A stretch of DNA of 64,000 bases, taken from RECM01 sp047921215. GTDB lineage: Bacteria > Bacteroidota > Rhodothermia > Balneolales > Cyclonatronaceae. The stretch covers positions 1 through 64,000 of the forward strand of contig JBLRWO010000011.1 in NCBI GenBank assembly GCA_047921215.1. The letters run 5' to 3'. Shown here piece by piece: positions 36,783 through 46,818 of this stretch (position 1 is the first letter of the stretch; the number at the start of each line of letters is the position of its first letter). The notes under the pieces were generated by a model. The model made no database searches. It was given only the letters and a program-made list of their open reading frames with translations, and had not been told where the DNA came from. The translations under genes and the position numbers were made by a program.

Positions 36783-38138
36783 CTATTTCCCACCGCGTAT
36801 CTTCCGCAGCCGTTCCGCGTATTTTGCCTCGGCGCCCTCTGTTCCGGGCTTGTACCAGCTGGCCTCGCTGAGTGAATCGGGGAGATATTGCTGATCAACC
36901 CAGTGGCCCGGGTATCCGTGCGGATATTTATAATCCTCACTGCTGTTGTGCCGCTTAAGGTAGGTTGCTTCGAGCCGGCTTGCGGTTTTGTCACGCAAAT
37001 GGGCCGGGATCGTGCCGGTTCCGCGCTGGCGGATTTCATCCATTACCTCAAAAACTGCACCCGCAGAGTTGCTTTTGGGTGCAATCGACAGGCAGATGCA
37101 GGCATGTGAAAGAAAGTACAACCCCTCAGGCATCCCGCACTTGTGGAACGCGTCGTGCGCCGAATTGACCGTGTTCAGGACGCTGGTATCGGCCATGCCC
37201 ACATCCTCGGAGGCAAAGATAAGCATGCGGCGGAAGATGAATTCGGGATCCTCGCCGCCCTCGATCATGGCACACATCCAGTAGAGGGCCGCATCGGGGT
37301 CGGATCCCCGCATCGATTTGATGAATGCCGACGCATAGTGGTAGTGTTCATCGCCGCCCCTTGCATAGCGAACAAGCCGCTTCTGGATCGAATCTTTAGC
37401 CGTTTCCAGATCGATGACCCGTCTGCCATCGGTGTCTGGTGTGGAAGTGAGTACCGCCATCTCCAGGGCGTTCAGTGCGTTGCGGATGTCACCACCCGCA
37501 TATTCGGCAAAATGGTCGAGTGCTTCGTCAGAAATCATCACATTGAGCGCTCCAAGACCGTTTTCACTATCGTTTAGTGCTCTTTTGATCTGCTCAAGGA
37601 TGTGCCCTTTCTCTATGGGCTGCAGCTCGAACATCTGGCAGCGAGAGAGCAGGGGGCTTACCAGCGAATAGTAGGGGTTTTCGGTCGTGGCACCGATCAG
37701 GGTCAGCAGGCCCGACTCGATATGGGGCAGTAATGCATCCTGCTGGGCCTTGTTCCAGCGATGGATCTCATCCACAAACAGGATGGTTTTGAGCCCGTTG
37801 ATCCTGAGCTGGTCTTTGGCAGCCTTCACAACCTCGCGCAACTCTTTCACACCGTCAAGCACCGCGTTCAGGGTAACGAATCGGGCATTTACCTCGCGCG
37901 ATACCACCAGGGCCAGGGTGGTTTTGCCGGAGCTGGGCGGACCGTAGAAGATCATGGAACTGATGCGCCCGCTCTCAATGGCCCGGCGCAGCAGCTTGTC
38001 GGGACCGACCAGATGCTCCTGGCCCGAAAAATCCTGAAGGCTGACCGGACGCATCCGGGTGGCAAGGGGTTCATTGGCTGTTTTCCCGGGGGATATGCCT
38101 TTGGTTTTGTCCCCATCATGGGAGGCGAATAGGTCCAT
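36783..38138 (-). CDS. rarA: Replication-associated recombination ATPase RarA (MgsA)
   Basis: 451 residues, normal length. AAA+ clamp-loader-like ATPase acting at stalled replication forks. Walker A GPPSSGKTTLA near residue 65, Walker B LFVDEIHRW near 118, sensor 1 GATTENP near 150, then the RarA-specific C-terminal tetramerisation part (GSDPDAALYWMCAMIEGGEDPEF written here in shorter form as SDPDAALYWM and EGGEDPEFI; YKYPHGYPGHWV near the end). The N-terminal 20 residues are variable. The gene follows the pullulanase gene on the same strand, 171 bp apart, but is unlikely to share its function. Confidence 0.96.
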   Translation of the reverse strand: MDLFASHDGDKTKGISPGKTANEPLATRMRPVSLQDFSGQEHLVGPDKLLRRAIESGRISSMIFYGPPSSGKTTLALVVSREVNARFVTLNAVLDGVKELREVVKAAKDQLRINGLKTILFVDEIHRWNKAQQDALLPHIESGLLTLIGATTENPYYSLVSPLLSRCQMFELQPIEKGHILEQIKRALNDSENGLGALNVMISDEALDHFAEYAGGDIRNALNALEMAVLTSTPDTDGRRVIDLETAKDSIQKRLVRYARGGDEHYHYASAFIKSMRGSDPDAALYWMCAMIEGGEDPEFIFRRMLIFASEDVGMADTSVLNTVNSAHDAFHKCGMPEGLYFLSHACICLSIAPKSNSAGAVFEVMDEIRQRGTGTIPAHLRDKTASRLEATYLKRHNSSEDYKYPHGYPGHWVDQQYLPDSLSEASWYKPGTEGAEAKYAERLRKIRGGK

Positions 38139-38218
38139 GGTGTGTTTTGCTGTATATGAAACTGGTACACATCAAGATATAAACCGCAGTGGTAAAAATT
38201 CAGCCCTATTACCGGTGA

Positions 38219-38424
38219 GGATTGCAGGGAAAACCCCTGGAAGCCGCCTGTTGGTTTCACAGGCACGGCTGCGTTCAGTCCCGGCCCGGTGAATACTCCG
38301 CCATTCGGGTTACTGATGCGGATTGCAGGGAAAATCGCCCTGGCTCCCGCCGGTCGGTTTTACAAATACGGCTGCACTTAGCGCAGGTACAGTAAATACA
38401 CCATTATCCCATGTAGCGGTGCGG
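38219..38424. repeat. About 101-bp tandem duplication of the pullulanase gene tail
   Basis: The last part of the pullulanase gene (plus coordinates about 38320-38424) is repeated once immediately past its stop (38219-38319). Both begin GGATTGCAGGGAAAA and share CACGGCTGC/TACGGCTGC. Translated, the second copy reads PVKPTGGFQGFSLQS against FVKPTGGSQGDFPCN in the gene, but it is shifted by one base relative to the gene, so it is not translated as part of the protein. Confidence 0.85.
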
Positions 38425-41390
38425 ATAGCCGGATCGGCACCTGCTTCCTGAATGGGGTGCAGCCTCAATCCTGTGATGCCGGCCAGGCCGGTATAGCCGG
38501 TATTCACTGTATTTCCGGTATTGCTTGTATATTCTGTGTTGCCAGCGTTATCTGAGTTGCGGGTGTTGCCTGTAACAAAACGCTGCGGTTCATCCGATGC
38601 ATTGAATATGACCACGATGCCATCCAGTGCTCCATCCAGCGGTTCGCCGGCACAGGCTCCGTCGGAGATGCTCATCACGATCAGCCCCGGTACCTGATCC
38701 GGCCCGGTATTATGGAAGGTGACCCGTTTGTGGATCTCCTCAGCCGTTTCAAGCCGGAAAAGGGGAGAGCTGTACCGGATCTGCAGCTGCTCCAGGAAGA
38801 GCCGGTGTGCGTGTTCCATGTGCTGCCTGTTAACGCTGATCTCCGGATTTGTGAGGAACCCGCCGATCGCATCCCACCGGTCGCGGTTATCCCAGCCGGG
38901 CGGCAGGCCGATACCCCAGTTGTGTGTTTCGAGGGTGAAATCGACCGCATTGAACCAGTCGCCCGAATTGTAACTGTTCCGGTCCAGCGACTTGGATCTC
39001 AGAATATCGGAACCCATCTGGTAGAAGGGCACACCCTGGCCGTAATTTACGAACGCGTTACTGAGCATATGTACACGGGTGCGGGCGTCCATATCCATGT
39101 CGAGGGGCAGTTTGGTCTGGGTGTTGTCCCACAGGGTTTCGTTGTCGTGCTTGTCGATGTAATTTACCGATTCCTGGGGTAAAAGGGTGTAGCCGATCAT
39201 TTCATTGCCGCCGTCAACAATATCGCCGAACCGGTTGATGTATATGTAGGTACTCAGGTTGCCGGCCATCCCGACCCGGATCCGGTCGGCCTGTTCAAGC
39301 AGATGAGCGAGGTTCTGGCCGGCATCGCCGCCGGCAGGAACATTGGGGTATGCAGCTTCTTTCGGGCCGGAAGGCTCGTAAGGGAAAGCTGCTTCATTGG
39401 GAAAAAGGTATTGCCCGTTGGCAAATCCCTGGAAGCGGCCCCGATCGGTGAAATTGCCGCCCCGAACCCCGTCCCGCAGCCGGTCGTTGAAATTACCGAT
39501 ACCCGTACCGCCCATATTGAACTGCGTTGCCTGTTCAAAGATGCGGTTATCGGCCACCTCACCGAAATTCCAGCCCTCGCCGTAGATGTAGATGTTGCGG
39601 CCATCCACGCCGTCTTCTTCCAGGGTAAGCTCCGCCAGGGCATCAAGCAGGTTCTCCATCACATATCGTGGATGATGTCCCATCAGATCAAAGCGGAAGG
39701 AGTCGATTTTATAGTGTTTGGCCCACAGAATTACCGAATCGATGATCAGCTTCTCCATCATCGCGTTTTCGGCCGCGGTATTGTCACAGCAGGTGGATGT
39801 TTCAAGTGCCCCGGAATCCGGGTCATACCGGTGATAGTATCCGGGCACGACTTTGTCGAGTACGGAAAACGACGACAGTCCGGAGTCGAAGGTGTGGTTG
39901 TACACCACATCCACAACCACCTTAAGGCCAGCCTCGTCGAGAGCCTTCACCATCTCCCGCAGTTCGATAATGCGTGTTACCCCGTCGGGATCGGTCGAAT
40001 AACTGCCTTCGGGCGCATTGAAATGGTAGGGGTCGTACCCCCAGTTGAACCCGTCGTAGGCGGCCATCCCGTTTGAGATACCCGGCTCATAGTAAGGTTT
40101 CTGGATCTGATCCGTAGCCGGGTCATCTTCGGAAAGCCGTTTAAAAACCTCTCTTATCGGGGTGATGCCGTACATTTCGCACTCTTCCCGGAGCGCATCA
40201 TGGTCAAAGAGGTCGCAGATACGCGCGTAGGGATCATCGAGATCGACCCTGTTTTCAGGGCTTTCATTTACAGTGGCGATGTCGTTGACCGGAAGCAGGT
40301 GCAGGTGGGTCAGCCCGGCTTCGGCCAGCCGATTCAGGTGGGCCATTCCGTCGGAAAGTGCCCTGCCGTTCCGGCCGTTGTAGGTCATGGCCAGGAAGGT
40401 GCCGCGATGTTCTTCAGGAACGGACTGGTCTGAAATGCTGAAATCGCGCATATGGGCCTCGTACAGGGTGATGTCAACCGGGCGGGGCTGGGATTTTCTG
40501 ATCCGGTCCCAGCCCTGGGGTTTGAGGCTCCCGTCGCCGGCCAGGTCGGCAAACTGACTGAACCGGCTGTCGGTTGAAAGGCTCACACTGTAGGGATCGG
40601 TGACTTCGTAGGTGTTTACCCGGTTGTTTTCGTGGTGATATACGGTGATATCAAGACGGTAAAAGGCTCGGTCACAGCTCAGGTCGCAGCGGAACCGCCA
40701 CACACCGTCGGCCGGATTCGGCGACTCCGCCTGAATGATCCTGACGGGATTTTTTTCATCGTCATATATTTTAAGCGATAACTCCTGAGCAGTTGGAGCC
40801 CATACATTTAAAATTATTTCATCTCCGGTGTACTGTGGTCCCAAAGTACCCGGGTAGGTGTACAGGGCGTCGATCACGCCGGTGTGCTGGACCCTGGTTG
40901 CGCGTATGGGATTCCCTTCACCGTCGTAGGCAATCGCTATGATCTGGCCCCTGAGGGCATCCCGTATGGTTGTACTGTCTGCCGCCACCTGGAACACCGG
41001 ACGTCCCGTCAGATGGCGGTATTTCGGGGTTGATTCCCTTCCTGTATTGGTGGCCGGTTTAACAGCAAGTATACTGCCGCCGGAAATACCGTGAACGGTA
41101 ACCCTGATTTCAGCTGTATGGCTATAGCGGATTTCAACGTTTTCAGCCTCTGTGCCTGCATCCCAGATCAGTTGACCGGGTGAAACCCAGTGGGCGGCGG
41201 CTCCTTCTATGCCTGTAAATTCCTGAACGCCTGAACGGTCGCATGCAGTGATGTTAAAAAACAGAATACCGGTAAAAACCAGTCTGAGGATGTATCCGTA
41301 ATACCGGCTTTTTCTGATATTAGCACTGTTATGTCGGGCCAAATGCAAACGGGATGCCTTATGAAGGGGGCGATGTTTTTCAGTTTTCAT
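38310..41390 (-). CDS. Type I pullulanase-like alpha-glucan debranching enzyme (GH13), lipoprotein
   Basis: 1026 residues from ATG 41390; an ATG at 41471 is also possible. A hydrophobic segment ends in NITAC (Cys50), suggesting a lipoprotein with an unusually long N-region. Beta-rich carbohydrate-binding domains are followed by the GH13 barrel: VVDVVYNHT, SFRFDLMGHH (nucleophile Asp), YGEGWNFGE (acid/base Glu) and NYIDKHDNETLWD (third Asp). These are pullulanase signatures; it should cleave alpha-1,6 bonds in pullulan or branched starch/glycogen outside the cytoplasm. The C-terminal beta domain contains an inserted N-T-G-rich run and a duplicated tail. No susCD-type genes are adjacent. Confidence 0.93.
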   Translation of the reverse strand: MKTEKHRPLHKASRLHLARHNSANIRKSRYYGYILRLVFTGILFFNITACDRSGVQEFTGIEGAAAHWVSPGQLIWDAGTEAENVEIRYSHTAEIRVTVHGISGGSILAVKPATNTGRESTPKYRHLTGRPVFQVAADSTTIRDALRGQIIAIAYDGEGNPIRATRVQHTGVIDALYTYPGTLGPQYTGDEIILNVWAPTAQELSLKIYDDEKNPVRIIQAESPNPADGVWRFRCDLSCDRAFYRLDITVYHHENNRVNTYEVTDPYSVSLSTDSRFSQFADLAGDGSLKPQGWDRIRKSQPRPVDITLYEAHMRDFSISDQSVPEEHRGTFLAMTYNGRNGRALSDGMAHLNRLAEAGLTHLHLLPVNDIATVNESPENRVDLDDPYARICDLFDHDALREECEMYGITPIREVFKRLSEDDPATDQIQKPYYEPGISNGMAAYDGFNWGYDPYHFNAPEGSYSTDPDGVTRIIELREMVKALDEAGLKVVVDVVYNHTFDSGLSSFSVLDKVVPGYYHRYDPDSGALETSTCCDNTAAENAMMEKLIIDSVILWAKHYKIDSFRFDLMGHHPRYVMENLLDALAELTLEEDGVDGRNIYIYGEGWNFGEVADNRIFEQATQFNMGGTGIGNFNDRLRDGVRGGNFTDRGRFQGFANGQYLFPNEAAFPYEPSGPKEAAYPNVPAGGDAGQNLAHLLEQADRIRVGMAGNLSTYIYINRFGDIVDGGNEMIGYTLLPQESVNYIDKHDNETLWDNTQTKLPLDMDMDARTRVHMLSNAFVNYGQGVPFYQMGSDILRSKSLDRNSYNSGDWFNAVDFTLETHNWGIGLPPGWDNRDRWDAIGGFLTNPEISVNRQHMEHAHRLFLEQLQIRYSSPLFRLETAEEIHKRVTFHNTGPDQVPGLIVMSISDGACAGEPLDGALDGIVVIFNASDEPQRFVTGNTRNSDNAGNTEYTSNTGNTVNTGYTGLAGITGLRLHPIQEAGADPAIRTATWDNGVFTVPALSAAVFVKPTGGSQGDFPCNPHQ

Positions 41391-41503
41391 CCGGGTAACT
41401 ATGGGTAAACAGTAACTAATAGTGTTGAAATTCGGCTGGCTCCACTCAGTCGAAATGCCATGTCCACACATTTCGTGCAGGCTGGATGCTGCAGTCGCCG
41501 CGT

Positions 41504-44500
41504 TCAGAGTGATTCAGCGCCGGGAACTGTGCGGCTCATACGTTCCTGTAATAATTCGAAGTAACGATCTATAAGTCTCTGGTAGTCTTGATTAAAACGG
41601 GTTCTGTTCGGGTCCTGGAGTGACGACCGGATGCGCTGCTGAAGTTCTTCAAGGGTGAGCTCATCCGGGGTTCTGCGTTCGAAGTCGGTAACCGTGTCAC
41701 CGCGCCGTTCATCATCCTCGCCGCGTTCCTGCAGTGCCCGCTCGGCTTCGAGCATCCTCGATAATATATTCTGCTGCCGCTCAACCAGGATGCGGTCAGT
41801 TGAACCGCCCCGAAGGTCGTTAATGGTGTCTTCCATCTGTTCCAGAACCCGCTGAAGTTCGCTCATCATCTGGTCGCCGGGCCTGAGTGCACCACTTTCG
41901 CGCATTTGCTGCAGTTGCCGGCGGATCCGGTTCTGCTGCCTGGCCATCTGGTCAAGCCGCTCCATCTGGTCCTGTGACAGCCGTTCTCCCTGCATATCGT
42001 TAATAAAATCGGATATTTGCTGGTTGAGCTGCTGCTGGTCCTTGCCCATCTGTTGCATTTGCTGCAGCATTTGCCGGGCACTCATTCCACCGCCACCCGA
42101 ACCATCGCTGTTCTGGATCTGCTCGAGCAGGTCGGCTACCATCACGGCCAGTTCATTAATGCCACCCAGTGAAAGGCGCTCCTGGGCCGACGACCTTGCC
42201 CGGTCGCGTTCGGCCTGGTAACCGACCGTACGTTCAAGGTTGCGCATCACTTCAGATTTCTTTTCGTTGATCCTGTTGGAAAATTGTGGAATTTCGGCCG
42301 AAACGCTGAACAGAGAGTCGGAAACCTGCCTGAAATTGCGGGTGATGTTATTCTGTTTGCGGGCCTGATCGATAAATGAGGAGCTGTTGTCGGTGAGCTG
42401 TCGGGTAATTTCGTTGATATCTTCCTGCGATTCGGATAATAGAATGAGGTTTTGAAGAATGGCCTGCAGGGCGGTCACATTGATGCTGATCTGCTCCTGC
42501 TGCATCGATTGAATGCTGCTTCGAACATCATCACTGAGCTGCTGCAACTTTTGCTGAATCTGCTGCTGCGATTCCTTCACCTGGTCCTGGTCGGCTCCCT
42601 GGCGGATATCCTCCATATTTTGTTCTATTTGTTCACCCGTTTCACCCAGGTCACCTCCCACATCGTCGCGTAGCTGCTCGGTCATGCCCCGGCGTTTTTC
42701 GGGTCCGGTTTCGGGCAGTTTGTCGAGTTTGTCACGGATATTGTCGATTTCGTCACGGATCATCTGCTGCTGCTGCAGTTGCTCGTCGGGATCAGTTATC
42801 TCCTGCATCAGGCGTTCCTCCTGCTGGCTCAGTTCCTCAAGCAGGCGAGCGGTCTTTTCCAGATCGGCAGTCAGCCGCAAATCCCTGAAAAGTTCAATGG
42901 TGCGCTCAAGACGCTCTTTGTAGGTTTGCTCGTTGAAATCCAGGTTCTGCATGGCTTCACGCAGCTGGTTCTGATCCATGTTTTCGAGGCTTTTCTGCAA
43001 CTCCTCGAGGGCTTTCCTGAGCTCCGGATCATCGATTTCCTCCATCAGGTCGCGGAGTTCATTGTATTTCTGAAGGGTCTCCTCCGAAAGCAGGTTATTT
43101 TCTTCAAGTTCCTTGCGGAGTTCATCGAATTCTTTCTGTATCTCCTCTAACTGCTCGCTCAGGCCGGTACTTCGCTCCTCAAGATCGTCAATCATGCGTT
43201 GTGATTGCCAGGAATCTTCCGGGTTCTCCCGCAGATTTTTCCTCAGTTCTTCCATTTCGCGCTGCATCTGTTCGAATTCGGATCGGGTGTTCTCGAAGGC
43301 GTCGGAAACAGATTGCTCTTTTTCATCCTGATCGAGCAGGAATTCAGCGAGCGAAGCCGATTGAAGGATGTGGGTGGCCGACCGGGCAGTTTTGTAGCCC
43401 GACACCTCATCGTTATCAGTAACCTCGATCCAGTACTCAACCCGGTCGAGCGGCTGCAGACGCAGGTCGCTCAGGTCCCAGTCGTACCGGCCCAGGTGGA
43501 TGCGATTGCCGGGCACAGCCAGTCTTTCCTGACCGTTTTCTGCATCACCGCCAAAGGAACGGATAAGGGAGTATCGCAGCCGCAGCCCGGTGAACCCGAA
43601 ATCGTCTTCAACTTCATAGGCGATCTCAAGATTTTGAGGATTCAGCACCGAGGTATTCTGTTTGGGCTGCAGAATGGCAGCAGTGGGCATATTATCGGTT
43701 CGTGCGATCAGGTTGAAGGCGAACGTATTGCTGTTTGCAAGCCCATGAACATCGAACATTCTGAAGCTGAGGGAATCGGATCTGTCTGTCACGAATGACC
43801 AAACCGGTTCGCTTCCCTCAGTTCGTGCTGTAAGGGTGTCGGCAGCGGTATGCCGGATCAGGTAACTGGTTTCAAGCGGTTTGTTCGGCTGTGCCTGAAT
43901 ATCAACTGTGGACCCGGGATAGGCTTCAATACGGCTGAAAGGATAGGTGTAGACCACAGACTCAAGCCGGGTATAGGAGGGTGGTGTTACGATAACAACC
44001 AGGTCGCGGAAACGGGGCAGCAGCTGAACCTGCAGGGTATGGATCTCCGACCTGAACCCATCCATTTCCACATAGTAGTCCAGGTCATTGAAAAGATCAA
44101 TAAAATCGGAGAAAAAGCGGTTGTCGCCGATTTTCTGCATCCGCTGTGGCCTGAAGCGGTTTTCGATGCCGGTTCGCAGCGACAGATGAACATCACCCGG
44201 TACCTGATCACCCTCAAAGTCGATGCTAACCTGAAACGAACTGCCCTGTTCGAGAATCGTGCTGCCCGGCTCAATCCGGTAGGTATAGGGATTGGGGCGT
44301 TCGAATGCTTGCCAGAACTGCAGCGAGCGGTTCAGGCCGTCGGGCTGAAGATGGATGAGAACCGACAGGGCGATCACAGGCAGCATCACAGAGTACAGAC
44401 CGTAGGTTATCATGGCAGATGTCTTCGACTCCCGGTTGTACTGTTGCAGCTTGCTGTCGAGGTCGGTCTGTTCGATGCGTTCGAAATTCTGCTGGAGCGC

Positions 44501-44869
44501 GGCATCTTTGAGCTTGCTGCTGTCTGACCTGAAGCCCGCAGCAAGATCGAGCAGGTTGCGCAGTTCTTCAATGCCGCAGTGCCTTGAAACCCGGTCGTAG
44601 TATTCTCTGAAATTCATCGAAGGCAGCCGGCGTGCCACCTGGTAGATGGCGGCAATGGAGCAGATTATGGTCGTGACCGCAATCGTGCTTTTAACCATTC
44701 CGCCCAGGTAGTTACCCGCCTCAAGACCGTAGAGAAGTGCAAAACCGGCAAGTAATACGGCAAGAGGTAAAAGAACAAGTGCGAGCCGCCTTCGCCGGAG
44801 ATACGTCCGGTAACCCGCCTGTACCTGGCGGGAAACGCGGTCTTGTCCTTGTTCGGTGTGGTTACTCAT
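41504..44869 (-). CDS. DUF4175 giant coiled-coil membrane protein
   Basis: 1121 residues. Two membrane segments at about residues 30-48 and 56-75, and another near 150-170, precede an extracytoplasmic beta-rich region (about 190-490). From about residue 500 to 1090 the chain is almost entirely coiled coil, very rich in Gln, Glu and Met (for example EEIQKEFDELRKELEEN, QQMQQMGKDQQQLNQQ). This matches DUF4175, a family of unknown function. The architecture suggests a membrane-anchored structural or tethering protein of the envelope. The ATG at 44869 lies 48 bp from the MBL hydrolase gene upstream, so the two may be co-transcribed. Confidence 0.85.
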   Translation of the reverse strand: MSNHTEQGQDRVSRQVQAGYRTYLRRRRLALVLLPLAVLLAGFALLYGLEAGNYLGGMVKSTIAVTTIICSIAAIYQVARRLPSMNFREYYDRVSRHCGIEELRNLLDLAAGFRSDSSKLKDAALQQNFERIEQTDLDSKLQQYNRESKTSAMITYGLYSVMLPVIALSVLIHLQPDGLNRSLQFWQAFERPNPYTYRIEPGSTILEQGSSFQVSIDFEGDQVPGDVHLSLRTGIENRFRPQRMQKIGDNRFFSDFIDLFNDLDYYVEMDGFRSEIHTLQVQLLPRFRDLVVIVTPPSYTRLESVVYTYPFSRIEAYPGSTVDIQAQPNKPLETSYLIRHTAADTLTARTEGSEPVWSFVTDRSDSLSFRMFDVHGLANSNTFAFNLIARTDNMPTAAILQPKQNTSVLNPQNLEIAYEVEDDFGFTGLRLRYSLIRSFGGDAENGQERLAVPGNRIHLGRYDWDLSDLRLQPLDRVEYWIEVTDNDEVSGYKTARSATHILQSASLAEFLLDQDEKEQSVSDAFENTRSEFEQMQREMEELRKNLRENPEDSWQSQRMIDDLEERSTGLSEQLEEIQKEFDELRKELEENNLLSEETLQKYNELRDLMEEIDDPELRKALEELQKSLENMDQNQLREAMQNLDFNEQTYKERLERTIELFRDLRLTADLEKTARLLEELSQQEERLMQEITDPDEQLQQQQMIRDEIDNIRDKLDKLPETGPEKRRGMTEQLRDDVGGDLGETGEQIEQNMEDIRQGADQDQVKESQQQIQQKLQQLSDDVRSSIQSMQQEQISINVTALQAILQNLILLSESQEDINEITRQLTDNSSSFIDQARKQNNITRNFRQVSDSLFSVSAEIPQFSNRINEKKSEVMRNLERTVGYQAERDRARSSAQERLSLGGINELAVMVADLLEQIQNSDGSGGGGMSARQMLQQMQQMGKDQQQLNQQISDFINDMQGERLSQDQMERLDQMARQQNRIRRQLQQMRESGALRPGDQMMSELQRVLEQMEDTINDLRGGSTDRILVERQQNILSRMLEAERALQERGEDDERRGDTVTDFERRTPDELTLEELQQRIRSSLQDPNRTRFNQDYQRLIDRYFELLQERMSRTVPGAESL

Positions 44870-44917
44870 CAGGGCTTGTTTTAGTTAGCAAACGACGGCT
44901 TTCGGCGGGTAGTATGA

Positions 44918-45796
44918 TCAGATGTCACCGAGGGTCATTTTATCGCCAATCCGGTAATTTTTTCCTTCCTTCACCACCGTGCCGACCTCGCAATCGGCAT
45001 CATGTTCAAAGAAAAGGTATGTTTTACCGTCTGTACATCCGGCCAGAAACTCCTCTTTTTCTTCAAGCGTGGTTGCCGGGTGCATGTCGTATCCCATAAT
45101 CCAGGGCAGCGGTATATGAATATGTGTAGGTAACAGATCGGCAACAAAAATGAGCCGTTTCTCATTCAGATGAATAACCGGAAGCTGCTGACCAATGGTA
45201 TGTCCGTTCATGACCACATTTGTGAGCCCGTCTTCATAGATATGGCCGGGTCCTATCAGGTTCAGTCTGCCGGGATCTGAAATTGGGCCGAGGTTTTCAG
45301 GGAAGAATGAGCTTTTCTCACGGGCGTTGGGCTCCATGGCTGTTTCCCAGTGCGATTTAACCACCCAGTAGGCTGCATTCGGAAACACATGCTCCAGGTG
45401 GCCCTCATCATTCAGACGTGTGGTGCCTCCGCAATGATCAAAATGCAGGTGGGTAAAGATGATATCGGTAATATCGGAAACATCGAACCCCTGCTGTTTC
45501 AGTGAGCCTTCAAGCGTGCTGTGTTCATAGTTAAAGCCGTAAATAGAGCGGAACTTGTCATCAAATTTGTTTCCCGAGCCGTTATCTATCAGGTAGACCC
45601 GCCCCGTTGCTTCCGAGGTGATGAGAAGCGATCGCATGGCCATGGTGATGCGGTTTTTATCGTCCGATTCGATATGGCGAGACCAGAGCGTTTTTGGCAC
45701 CACGCCGAACATGGCACCGCCGTCCAGCCTGAACCGGCCCGTTTCAATGGAATAGAGGGTAAAGGGTGAATGTTCTGATTTTGAAAGCCTGACCAT
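44918..45796 (-). CDS. MBL-fold metallo-hydrolase
   Basis: 292 residues with the metallo-beta-lactamase signature THLHFDHCGG (HxHxDH) near residue 113, then VMNGHTIGQQLPVI and FVADLLPTHIHIP supplying further metal ligands, and a late FFEHDADCEVG histidine. The subgroup resembles quorum-quenching-lactonase-like and other uncharacterised hydrolases; the substrate cannot be named. Cytoplasmic, no signal peptide. Confidence 0.9.
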   Translation of the reverse strand: MVRLSKSEHSPFTLYSIETGRFRLDGGAMFGVVPKTLWSRHIESDDKNRITMAMRSLLITSEATGRVYLIDNGSGNKFDDKFRSIYGFNYEHSTLEGSLKQQGFDVSDITDIIFTHLHFDHCGGTTRLNDEGHLEHVFPNAAYWVVKSHWETAMEPNAREKSSFFPENLGPISDPGRLNLIGPGHIYEDGLTNVVMNGHTIGQQLPVIHLNEKRLIFVADLLPTHIHIPLPWIMGYDMHPATTLEEKEEFLAGCTDGKTYLFFEHDADCEVGTVVKEGKNYRIGDKMTLGDI

Positions 45797-45916
45797 AATG
45801 ATCCCTGCTGTTTATGCATGTTGTTTTGCGATATGGTGGAAAATAACCAATTCCTGCATTCTATTGCTAAAAACAGGTTTCACCCGGCGTTGTAACGGGT
45901 TGGTCACATATCCTGG

Positions 45917-46561
45917 TCACTCCTCAATATTGAACGACAGGGGAGGTAGTGTCCGGAAATGCCCGTTGCTGCGGATTTTACGGCGCACTTCCTCGAAAGC
46001 CCGGATCTGGGGCAGAACCTTCCGGATGTGCCGGTGTATATACTGCAAACGCTCCTGTTCCGACCTCATCTCCAGTAGCTTCTGCTTTTGCTGCAGATCA
46101 AATCCCACCAGATGGGCAAAACCGTACGATTGTACCGGTACATCAATCACCCCAGTCATCGTCTCCTGGGTGGCCATTTTCATTAGTTCTTTGAAAAGCG
46201 GTACAAGCTGCTCCATTTTCAGCTTCTTTTCATCATCATCGTCTCTCATGTCGGTGAACGTTTCGATATCGCCCTGCAGATACGATTTGGCCGAATCGAA
46301 CTTTTTGATGCTGAACCGGTCGGTGCCGGTACAGATGATATCAGCGCGCCCGTCGTCATACTTTTTTTCGACCAGTTCAATCGTTGCAATGCAACCGATC
46401 CTGGAAATCTTGTTCTTAAGATAACTGACCACCCCAAAGGGGTTGCCGGTAGCCAGGCACCAGGTGAGCATCTCCTTGTATCGGGGTTCAAAAATATGGA
46501 GCGGAAGTTTCTCCCCGGGAAACAGGACCAGCTGAAGCGGGAATATGGGGATTTTTTTCAT
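45917..46561 (-). CDS. LON substrate-binding domain protein
   Basis: 214 residues. It consists of the Lon N-terminal domain alone (IPIFPLQLVLFPGEKLPLHIFEPRYKEM at the start, cited here by its core FPLQLVLFPGE), followed by a helical part (about 130-210). No AAA+ or protease domain is present. Such stand-alone proteins are common; they may bind unfolded protein or act as adaptors, but function is unproven. It lies 257 bp downstream of the MerR gene, same strand. Confidence 0.9.
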   Translation of the reverse strand: MKKIPIFPLQLVLFPGEKLPLHIFEPRYKEMLTWCLATGNPFGVVSYLKNKISRIGCIATIELVEKKYDDGRADIICTGTDRFSIKKFDSAKSYLQGDIETFTDMRDDDDEKKLKMEQLVPLFKELMKMATQETMTGVIDVPVQSYGFAHLVGFDLQQKQKLLEMRSEQERLQYIHRHIRKVLPQIRAFEEVRRKIRSNGHFRTLPPLSFNIEE

Positions 46562-46818
46562 GGTACTCGTTTTTGCAGATATCTTTTATGTGGTTCAGTG
46601 AACAGGTTTGGCTGCTTTAAAACGTCTTTGTAAGAATGCAGATGTTCACCGGCCAGCAGCATAATTGCCCGGTTTAGGGTTAGCTGAATACGTAACAGTT
46701 CATATAGGCGGTTTAACGAAGAAATGAAACGGGTTTAAAACGTTTACATGAATGAACAATAACACAAAAGGGCCGGTCTGATACCTGTGCAAATACATTG
46801 GTGCAATGCAGAATGGTA

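Noticed and set aside
46735..46750. LacI-like operator half-match upstream of the LON-domain gene
   Set aside because: Only one half (CGTTTACAT) fits; the other differs at several positions, so it is within chance expectation.
46562..46818. tRNA or small RNA gene in the LON/merR gap
   Set aside because: No cloverleaf or conserved T-loop motif could be found in this or any other intergenic gap.
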